From positions 3,038,001-3,102,000 of the forward strand of contig CAKKNE010000005.1 of NCBI GenBank assembly GCA_918797485.1: DNA of 64,000 nucleotides, given 5' to 3'. The position numbers were made by a program, and so were the translations under genes. Of the stretch, positions 9,101 to 19,259 are shown piece after piece. The notes beneath the pieces are model-generated. The model saw only the letters and a program-made list of their open reading frames with translations. It was not told the origin of the DNA and searched no databases. This stretch comes from Pelagomonas calceolata. Lineage: Eukaryota > Sar > Pelagophyceae > Pelagomonadales > Pelagomonadaceae. Position 1 is the stretch's first letter, and each line of letters opens with the position of its first letter.

Positions 9101-12100
9101 AAAATCGGGCAGCGACGCCCGCACCAACTCCTCCTCCGAGGGCGCGTCCTTCCCAAAGTCCTCGACGCGGAGCGGCGACGTCGCCGTGTCCTTCTCCTCC
9201 AGCAAGGCCTTGGCGGCGTCCCGCTTGTCCGCGTAGTACCCGTACAACGCCGCCAGCGCGAAGAGCCCCGCCAGCGTCGCGACGAAGCTCAGCAGCACGA
9301 CGTTCTGCGCGAGCGTCCGGAACGTGATGGGCTCCATGAGCGCCTCCGTATAATAATCGACGGCGCTCTCCGAGAAGTCGCGGCCGCCCGCCGCGGCGAG
9401 CGGGCAGGCGCACGTGTGGGCGACGCGCGTCAGGTTGATCGTCCGGCAGCCGCGCGCCGTCCACTCGCCGAGCGCGAAGTTGTACCAGATGCAGCTCCCC
9501 GTCAGGTTGTCCCGCGGCTCCGTGAGGGGGAAGACCAGAATCGCCTCGAGGCCGTCGGCCTCGGGGTCGTACCGCGAGTCGCTGCGCTCGCCGTGGTCCG
9601 CGGCCGAGCCGCCGCCGCCCGAGCTCCGGCGCCGCGCGAGGCGCCTTCTTCCATTCGTCATGTTCGCGGCGTCCTCGACGCGGGCCCGGACGACGCGCGC
9701 GCCGAGGGGCGCCGACGCGTTGCGCCGCGGCGTCATGGCGAACGTCGCGAGCGCGACCGCGAAGTCGCCCGCGCCCTCGACCGTGAAGGTCGCCGCCGGC
9801 CCGAGACCGGCGTCCCAGCCCGGCTCGCAGGCCGTCGCGTTGGGCGGCGGCACGCACTCCCTCGGCGGGTCGCCCAGCAGCGCCGGCACGGGCTCCGCCC
9901 GTATTTCGCGCCGGCGCATGCCCGTGACGGCGAGGCCGGCCCCGCGGACCGCGTCGGCGGCCTGGCCCGGGACCTGGTCCTTCATCAGCGCCGCCGCCAC
10001 GTCGTCCGCGACGCCCACGACGACCTCGTCCGTCACGTTCGGGACCGTCGCGTCGCTCGGCAGCGTGGCCAGGAGCGACGACGCGGCGCCCACGAGCGCC
10101 CGGGGCGCGTCGAGCCGCCGCGCGTCGTTCGAGAGGCCCGCCGCCTCCATGTCGACGGCGACGGCCGCGACGAGCCCCAGCGCGTGGCGCGCGTCCTCCG
10201 GCGCGAGCGCGCTCCGCGCCAGCGCGTCGAGCGTCGTCGCCTGCTGGCGCACGTTCGCGTCGTCGACGGCCTGGAACCGGCGCACGTACTCCAGCTCGTC
10301 CAGCAGCCGCCTCCTATATGCGCTGACGTTGCGCGCTGCCTCCGTACTGAGCTCGCACGCGTCGCCGCCGAAGCCCGAGCTGTTCCCCTGCGCGCCCCGG
10401 CACGCGCACCGCCCGGGCGTGACGGCCCGGTCCCGCTCGTAGGTCTCGCGGCCGGCGCCGTCGAGGTAGACGCACGTGTCCAGGGCACCGGCGCCGCAGT
10501 GGACGCCGCCGCAGACGACCGGCCGGCAGCGCCTCACCGAAGACGCGTTCGTGGCGTTCGCGCCGGTCGTCGCGGCGATCTCGACGGTCTCGCAGCGCAA
10601 CGCCGCCGTCCCGTTGGCCCGCGAGGCGTTGCGCAGCAGCAGCTCGTTCGCGGCGGCGACGTTGAGCGTCGCGAAGGTCCGCTGCACGTTCGTCGTCGCG
10701 CGGGCCTCGGCGAGGCGCCGCTCCGTCGCGTTGCGCAGGGCCGGGGGGTCGTCCGTCGAGGGGGACACGTCCACGGCCGCCGACGCGCGCGTCGCGGCGC
10801 CGAAGGCGTCGCGGACGTCGACGTGGAGCGCGAGCGGCGCGCCCGCGGGCAGCTCCGTGCGGAAGCTGGGCGACGACGCGCCGCTCGTCAGCGGCGTGTC
10901 TTTCTGGTAGAAGTCGTAGGTCAGGGGCAGGTCGAGGTCGACCCACGACGTCGCGAAGAGGTCGAAGCGCGTCAGGAAGACGATTCCCGCGGCGGGCTCG
11001 GCCGTGAAGAGGCCCGACGTGGGCGCCGCGTTGCACGCGACGACGACGTCGGCGAAGCTCGCGGACGGGCCCAGCTGCGCCGCGAGGCGGAAGTTGTAGG
11101 TCGAGCCCGGCACGAGGCCGCCCGTCGCGCCGAAGACGAGCGCGAGCGCGCCCCGCGCGCCCGCGGCGACGGCCGCGGCCGTGGGCGCGAGGGCCCGCGC
11201 GAAGATGTCGTCGGACGCGCCCTCGCGGCCCCACGCGAGCGAGTAGTTGGACGCCGCGGCCGCGGACGACGCGGGCACGACGACCCTCGACGTGCAGTCG
11301 ACGCGGCCGGCCGGCGCCTCGATCGTCACCGCGGGCCCCGACTCCGGCTCGGCGATGCCGTAGAGCGTCGTCTCGTACTCCGCCGACCGCGCGGACGCGT
11401 CGTTCGTGGAGGCCCGGACCTCGTACGTGACCACGGCGCCGACGGCCGGCGCCTCCGCGGCCAGGGTCGCGCCGGCGCCGACGGGCAGGCCGTCCCGCTT
11501 CCACACGAAGGTCAGCTCGGACCCGTCCGGGTCGTAGGACCGCGACGCGTCCAGCACGACCGTCGAGCCCGCCGCGGCCGACCGGCCGCCGCCGTCGACG
11601 ACGGCGACGACCTCCGACGCCACGACCTCCATTCTCGTGCGCGCCGTGTTCGTGGCGAAGCGCGTGTCCGTGACCGTGACCACGATCTCGTACACGCCGC
11701 CCGCGTCGAGGGCGTAGGGCGCGAGCTCGAAGTACCGCGGGTCGAGCGACGCGCTCCAGACGGGCGTCCCGACGACGTACCAGTCGTACTCGAGCTCGAC
11801 GCGCGCGCCGTCGCACCGCTCCGCCTCGGCGTAGGCGAAGACCCGGAGCGCCTGCCAGCGGAACATCGTGCGGTCGTAGCCGGCCTCGATGTACACGTTG
11901 GGCACCGCGAGCTGCGTCGGCTCGATGCGGATCAATTTCCACTTGCTGGACCCGAGCCAGTTCGTGGCGGTCACGCGCACGTTGAACGGGTCGATGTACT
12001 GGTCCTCGATCTCGACGTCGGGGTCGAGGTTCCACTCGGGCCGGTTCGAGAGCGGGTAGCGCAGGATGATCTCCGTCGAGTCCACCTGGGTGGCGGCGTC

Positions 12101-15100
12101 GTCGTCGACGTTCCACTCGAAGCTCAGGGCGCGGCCGCCGCCGCCCGTCGACGCGGCCGCGTCCACCACCAGGTCGCCCGCGCAGTAGCTTACCACGAGC
12201 GGCGACGCGGGCAGCGCCAGCACGACTTCCACCGGGTTACCCGGCGGCTGGACGCTCGCCACGGCCGTCGCACCGGGCTGCCCGTCCTCGTTCCGCGTGA
12301 TGTCGCAGTCCCGCACGTCCCGCGGCCGCACGACGTGCTCCCTCAGTTGCGCGCGCGTGTTCGGCTCGAGCAGGGACGCCTCCCCGAGGAGCGTCATCAC
12401 GAACTCGTTGTCCGCGGTGAACTGGCAGCTCTCGCCCGCGTTTTGGGTGGCGCCGTTCGTGTCCTCTAATACGACGACGTCCTCGCACAGAAACGCGGCG
12501 TCGTCGTGGCCCGCGCGGTCGCTGGCGTCCGAGAGCCGGAACGTGACGGTCGCGCCCGTGTCGTCGAGGCGCGCCCCGTAGATGGTATATTCGAGGGAGA
12601 TCGTGGCGCAGACCGTCGTCGGCGCCGCCGTCGTCGGCACGGCCGTCGTCGGCCCCGGGGTGGGTGCCGGGGTGGGTGCCGGGGTGGGTCCCGAAGTGGG
12701 TGCCGGAGTCGGATCGGGGACCGGCACTTGGGTCGGAGCTCCCGCTTCGTACACGCTCGCCTTGAATGGCCACGATCCGGGTTGCCCGTCGTTGCCCCGC
12801 GGGATGTCGCAGTCCCGCACGTCGAGCGGCCGCAGGACGTGCTCCCTCAGGTACGCGCGCGTGCCCGACCGGACCACGGAACTGGACGGCGACGTCCCCA
12901 TAATGACCGTCATCACGAACACGTCGTCCGCGGTGAACTCGCAGCTCTCGCCGTTGTTGTGGCTGATGGTGTCGTCGTGCTCGTCGTGTAATACGACGAC
13001 TTCATCGCAGTCAAACACCTGATTTAAATTGTAGCCCGCGCGGTCGCTGGGTTCCGTGAGCCGGAACGTGACGGTCTCGCCCGTGTTGACGAGGAACGCC
13101 CCCTCGATCGAGTCCATGAGGGAGATCGTGGCGCAGTCCGTCGTCGGTTCCGACGACGGCGCGGCGGTCGGCGTCGTCGTCGGCAGGGGCGTCGGCTCCG
13201 ACGAAGGCACGCTCGTCGGCGCCGACGACGGCACGGACGTCGGTGCCTCCGTCGGCGCGCTCGTCGGCACGTAGGTCGGCTTGCCCCAGATGTCGCAGTC
13301 GTTCACGTACCACGTCACGGGGAACGATGGCGACTCCGCGCCCTCATTTGCCGCGAGCACGTCCACGTCGCCGTCGCCGTCCATGTCGACGGCGTAGATC
13401 GAATTGACGCTTGTATCCGTCCCCTCCACATCCTCGATCACGCGCTCCGTGAAACCGGGCGCCGCCGTCGAGTTCTCGTACCACGCGACGGTGTCCGCGT
13501 AGCCCGCGAGCAGGTCGACGTCGCCGTCGCCGTCGACGTCCGCCGCGAAGACGGCGTACGCGGCGGCGGCCTTGATCTCGGTTTCGTCGAAGCCGGGAGG
13601 ATCCTGTCCGTTATTCCGGTACCACCATGCCTTGTCGCCGCCCGCGAGCACGTCCACGTCGCCGTCGCCGTCGACGTCGAGGGCGTAGACGGCGGTCGCG
13701 CCGTTTGCCGCGCTGGATATCACGTTTTCGGCCTCCCAGGAGCCAATCACGCACCGCACCGGCACCGGGCTGGGCGTCGGGCTTAGCGCCGGGCGCGGCG
13801 GGCAAGCGCTGCTCTGGATGACGCCGCACAACGGCCACTCGCACCAGGTGTTGTCGAAGGCTTGGTTCAGGTCCACGCTCGTGTCAACGCACCAGCTGAG
13901 GTCCTGCTTGAACGACGTGGCGCTGACGAACATATATACCATTGAAGTGACCTTGTCGACGTTCCAGCCGCCGAGGTCCTGGTTGAACGCCGAGGACTGG
14001 CCGAACATCTCCCGCATATTCGTGACCTGGCCGACGTCCCAGCCGTTAATGTTCTGGTTGAAATTCAATGTGAGGTAGAACATGGCGCCCATATCCGTGA
14101 CCTTCTCGACGTTCCAGCCGCCGATATTCTGATTGAACTCCGAGGAGTGGAACATCCAGCTCATGCTCGTGACGCCGGAGGTGTCCCACGCGCTGATGTC
14201 CTCGTTGAAGGACGCCGCGGCCGTGCAATTGTCCGGGGGACCAGCACATGGACATGAAGAACTTGCGCAAAACAACTCCTCCATGTTCGTCACCCCCGAC
14301 GTGTTCCAGATAGAAATGTGGCCGTATGTCGACTCGGCAGCAGTCGGGTCGTCAAACCAAGCAAGGACGGCATCTTCAATCGTGCTGTCATCCATCACGC
14401 AGACACCTTGTACGACGCCGCACGACGGCGACGCGCATGAGTTACTAGGAGCTGATGAATCCCCATCCGCGGTGCCGTCGAATGCATTTTCTTGGTCGAC
14501 GGCGCCGTTTAAGCACCAGCCGAGGTCCTGGTTGAAGGCCAAAACCGGAGCGTCGAACCTATCGAACATGTATCCCACGTCCTCGAGGCTGTCAATCCGC
14601 CAGTCGCTGATGTCTTGGTTGAACGATGAGGCTGCGTAGAACATCGCGCGCATACTCGTGACCTTGTCGACCCGCCAGTCACCGATCGGCCGGTTGAACG
14701 CCGAGGCGCGTTCGAACATCCGGTTCATAGCCGTGACCCCGGAGGTGTCCCACGCGCTGATGTCCTCGTTGAAGGACGCCGCGGCCGTGCACACGTCCGG
14801 GGGACCAGCACATGGACAATCACTTTGTGCGCAAAACAACTCCTCCATGTCCGTCACCTCCGACGTGTCCCACGTAGAAATGTGGCCGTACGTCACCTCG
14901 GCAGCAGCCTGGTTGGTGAGCCAAGCAGTTACGGCCGTTCTAATCGTGGTGTTGTCCAGCTTATTCTTGCAGACGCTTCGGTACCAGGCGACCTTGTCGC
15001 CGGTGCTGGCGCTGGACGCCGAGATCACGTCGATTCGGCCGTCGCCGTCCACGTCGGCCGCGTAGACGGCCGGAGCAGTGTCGGAAGCACAGGCCGCGAC

Positions 15101-18100
15101 GGTCTCAATGTCGCGCTTCGTGAAGAACGACGCGTCTTGCTCGTACCAGGCGACCGTGTCGTCGTCGCAGGACGCCGAGAGCAGGTCCACGTCGCCGTCG
15201 TCGTCGAGGTCGACCGCGTAGACGGAGCGGGCGGCGGGCGCCGCCGCCGTGATCTGCCGCCGGCGAAAGTGGGTCCCGTTGCCGGCGAACCAGTTGTGCT
15301 TGTACCAGTAGACGGCGCCCGGAGTAGACGACGCCGCGACGACGTCGACGTCGCCGTCCGCGTCGACGTCGACGGCGTAGACCGCGTCGAATTCGGCGTC
15401 GTCGTCGAGGTCCGCGTCGAGCTCGTGATCATGAAAAGTGTCATCATGTTCGAAATCGAGCTCGAACCAGTCCAGCACGTAGTTGCTGCTGGAGCCGCTG
15501 TTGTGCCCCGCCACGAGCGCGTCCATGTCGCCGTCCGCGTCGAGGTCCGCGGCGAAGACGCAACGCGGCTTGTTATTGGTGTAGTCAGGCTGGACCTCCC
15601 GTGCCGTGAATGCCACCTCCTGGCACCGCTCCGTCGGCCGCGGCGTCGGCGCCGGCACGGGGTTGAAGGATGCTCTTGTCGGCGGCGAGGTGACGCAGTC
15701 GCTCCCGTACCAGGCGACGCCATTATCATTCCAAAAGGCCGCTACGACGTCGATGGCGCCGTCGTTGTCGAGGTCGGCCGCGGTGACGTCCATGGGTTTG
15801 CCCCGCTCGAAGCCGCTCGCGGCGCGGCCCCCTCCGCACTCGCAGCACAGAGAACCCGCCGTGAAGTACGCGTTGTCGTAGGACCCGCAATATACGGAGT
15901 TACTGGGTACGAGGTACCACGAACAGCTGTTCCCTTGGTCGTCTTTTGTTTTTGGTTCCTTGTCCTCGCACGTGGTCATGTCCCTCGCGACAATGAGGTG
16001 CTGCGCGAAGTCCACGCGCGGCGTGTAGCCGACCCGACCGAGGTTCTCGTACCACGCGACCGTGTTGTCTTTCCTCGAGGTTGCCAGCACGTCCACGTCG
16101 CCGTCGCCGTCCAGGTCCCGGGCTTCGACGGAAAAGGCGCCATCCGCCGACGCCGTGACGACGTGCGCCTCGAAGGTCACCTCCGAGGTAGTCTCCCGGC
16201 CCCAATTGTGTTCTTCTCGGTTCTCGTACCACGAGACCGTGTCCGCTTGATAGGACGCGTCCAGGACGTCCACGTCGCCATCGCCGTCGAGGTCGAGCGC
16301 GAGGACGTCTTGCCGGCCATCGTCCGTCTTCCATAGAATCACTCTAGTCTCGAAGGCCGGGGTCGCGGCGCCGTCGTTTCTGTACCACGCGATGTCGAAT
16401 TCTCTTGCGTCGGCCTCGCCGCCCGACAGGACATCCATGTGGGCGTCGCCGTCGACGTCCGCAGCGTAGACGGCGATGGCATTAACATCATCGCGCGAGC
16501 CCTCGCCGTTGTGCACCTCCTGCCTATCAAAGGAATTGCCAGTGTTCCGGTACCAATACTGCCTGCAATCGCCCCGTTCGGCCGAGAGGATGTCGACCGC
16601 GCCGTCGCCGTCGACGTCGGTCGCGTAGACGGCGGCGGCGCTTTTTTTGTCCTGGCCCGGGACGACTTCATGTCTGCTAAATGTCTCGTCCCCGTCGTTC
16701 TCGTACCAGTAAATTTTATGTCCGAGGAAGTCCGCCGCGAGGACATCGATGTCGCCGTCGGCGTCCAAATCGGTCGCGTAGGCGGCGCGCGTGGTGCCCG
16801 AGCTTCCAGGCGCCCAGGAGGTCTCCCCGAGCGACGCGTCGATGAGCGAATCCACAAAGCCCGGAGTCGTCGCGCCGTTGTTCTTGTACCACTTGACCCC
16901 GTCTACTGTGGCGTCCGTTTCGTCCCGTGCTGCCACGAGCAGGTCCATGTGGCCGTCCTTGTTGATGTCGACGACCTGCGTGCAAATCAACCGGTGCCGC
17001 GCCGTCGAGCAGATGGGCGTGGAAGGCGCCGCGCGACTTTGATTTTCGCACCGTCGACCACGTGGACGTTCACGTAGTCCCCCGATGCCACGACGTGCTC
17101 CGTCGAGAAGGCCACGCCGGCGGAGCACCTGACGGAGGGCCGCGGCGTCGGCGCCGGCGTCGGGATCGGGGCGGGTATGGGCGTCGGCGGCACCGTCGGC
17201 ACCGAGGACGGGAGCGTCGTCGGGACGCCCGTCGGCAGGGCCGTGGGCGGCACCGTCGGGCGCCCCGTGGGCTCCGACGTCGGCGCGCCCGTCGGCACGG
17301 CCGTGGGCGGCACCGTCGGCACCGGGGACGGGGGCGTCGTCGGCGCGCTCGTCGGTAGGGACGAGGGCGGCACCGTCGGCACCGAGGACGGGAGCGTCGT
17401 CGGGACGCCCGTCGGCAGGGCCGTGGGCGGCACCGTCGGGCGCCCGGTGGGCTCCGGAATCGGCACGGCCGACGGATATGATGTAGGGATCCCGGTCGGC
17501 ACCGACGTCGGGACGTCGGCCGTGGGCGCGGGCGTCGGCTCCGCCGCGCAGTCGTTTTGGTAGTAGTCGAGCCAGGTGTTCTCGTAGGAAATGATAACCG
17601 CGTCGACGTCGCCGTCGTCGTCGACGTCGGCGATGTCGACGTAGTACTCGGGCGAGGAGGAGGTCCCCAAATCACCGAGCTGGTGTTTCTCGAAGGTGCG
17701 CTGGCCCGTAGCAAGGTTCTCCAGCCAGACGAGCTTCTGCTTCCTACCGCCCGCGGCCAGACTCGCGCCGGCGAAGAGCACGTCTTTGTCGCCGTCGCCG
17801 TTGAAGTCGGCGGCCCGCACCGAGCAGGCCCCCTTCGCGTTGTTATTCGTGATGTCGCCATCGTTATTGTATTCCGACTGGGTGAGTAAGACCTCTTCGC
17901 TCGTGCCGTCGGGCGGGGGCTTGTACCAGAATTCGTGGCCGTCGTTCTCGTACAGCGCCACGAAACCGTCCGTGTTCGAGGCCGCGAGCAGCTCCAGGTG
18001 GTCGTCGCCGTAACCTAACTTGGTCGCATACACGTACCTGAGATCGGTCAGCGTCGTCGTGACCGTCCTCTCCTCGAAGTCCTGGGACCCGTCGTTCTGG

Positions 18101-18870
18101 TAGAACGTGATGCCGCTCTTGGCCGCCACGAGCACGTCCACGTCGCTGTCGCCGTCGACGTCGACGGCAAAGACGGACTGGGGTTTATGCATGCTGCCTT
18201 CTTGGAGTTCTTGGTACGTGGCCGTCTGCGTGTTGGCTGGGAAGGGTTGCATGCACGGTAATGAGGAGCAGTCGTTCATGAAAAGCAACACATTGTGGGT
18301 GCCTTCGGCCACCACCGCCACGTCAACGTAATTGTCGCCGTCGATGTCGACCCCGTGCGCCATTTTTGGGTCAAAACACCAGATCCCGGCTGAAGCTGCG
18401 TTTTGATCGGAGATGGTGTGCAGGAGGGCGCCGTCGTCGTAGGGGACGCCCCCTGCCGCTTCATCGTTCTCGTACCATTGGAGAAAGCTACTGGTGCCTG
18501 TACCGTACGACAGCAGGAGGTCCACGTCGCCGTCGCCGTCGATGTCCGCCGCCTGGACCCCGCTCGGCGAGGTGATCGCGGACGTGGTCACGACGTCACG
18601 GGCCGCAAACGAAATGTTGCCATTTGTACCGTTGAAGAGTTTGTTCTTGTACCACTTGAACTTGTTATCGCCCTGAATGGCCGCGGCGATGTCGATGTCG
18701 CCGTCGCCGTTTAGGTCCGCCGCGAGAACCGCTTTGCCATTCGAGACCGCATCATCGATCCTATGCTTCCTAAATTTTACCTCGGGTTGGGCCGGATCGC
18801 ACTGCTTGGTCTGCCCCGCGACGCGCGCGGCCAGGCAGGCCAGGGCTGCGAGGGCAGCCCTCACAATCAT
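6170..18870 (-). CDS. Giant FG-GAP / BspA-like / GPS multi-pass surface protein (polycystin-like)
   Basis: Two exons (18870-17062 and 16975-6170) splice in phase 0 to about 4,204 residues. Residues 1-20 are a signal peptide (ATG 18870). Long tracts of FG-GAP/VCBS repeats (DLDGDGDVDVL followed by WYENN-type strands) fill about 25-440, 580-1270 and 1690-1820, broken by PTxxPT spacers. About 1280-1650 are BspA-like DUF285 repeats (SFNQDISDW, VTSMxxMF). A duplicated module beginning CATISL lies at about 1880-2180, then Ig/PKD- and REJ-like sequence, an EGF-like Cys cluster near 2750-2810 and a GPS-like motif near 3095 (CIWYNF, then HTCACPL). Seven or more membrane segments span about 3150-3870, followed by a coiled cytosolic tail. 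REJ plus GPS plus many membrane passes recalls polycystin-1; a mechanosensing or adhesion role is inference. Confidence 0.8.
16976..17053 (-). mobile_element. Introner element forming the only intron of the surface protein
   Basis: The excised intron is 16976-17061 (86 nt). Its left end CGGTGCGAAAATCAA and right end (reverse complement CTGCGTGCAAATCAA) match the terminal repeats of the two VMP1 elements. The 8-bp duplication is GTGGTCGA (17061-17054) versus GTCGTCGA just after the intron. GT of the first copy is the donor and AG of the right end the acceptor. Splicing restores an unbroken FG-GAP repeat (VNVH then VVDINKDG). The inner part is a shortened version of the hairpin in the long copies. 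Confidence 0.85.
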
Positions 18871-19259
18871 CGCGGCGCGCGCAGCTTAATAGGGTTCATC
18901 GCATGGGTGCCGTTTCGGGGCGGCCGGCAGCCCGGCGGTGGCTTCGGTCGCTTTCCCCCGCCGTCGGAGGCCCTTGCGCTGCTCACTGGCCGCTGCCGCA
19001 AAACCACTTATTCTGTTTTTTGTGGAAGCACGCCGCCGCGGAGCCATGCGTCGGGCGTCGGGACGCGGTGCCGGGAGAGCGGTGGGTATACTTTTGTTTT
19101 CCAGACGCGCTAAGGTGACAAAACGGGTTTTCCGGACCAACAAACTGAGATAACATGAGATAAAACATGAGCTACCAAGGAATCATAGCTAGTTACCTCT
19201 TTTGATTATTGCTCAGCGCATTGGCTACCTTGCTGCACGAGCATGTCTCCGCATCAATA
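18871..19259. other. Intergenic spacer, divergent promoter region
   Basis: It lies between the surface-protein start and VMP1. No gene, RNA or repeat is recognised; it presumably holds both promoters. Confidence 0.5.

Noticed and set aside
8933-12469. 1,178-codon open frame on the plus strand opposite the giant surface protein
   Set aside because: It is Arg/Val/Gly/His-rich with no domain and mirrors the coding strand's codon bias; the minus strand carries clear domains throughout. Several other long opposite-strand frames were dropped for the same reason.
12650-12720. Short direct repeats GGGTGCCGGGGTGGGTGCC as a possible CRISPR or minisatellite
   Set aside because: They encode the in-frame PTPAPTP spacer of the surface protein, as do those at 13150-13270 and 17150-17450.
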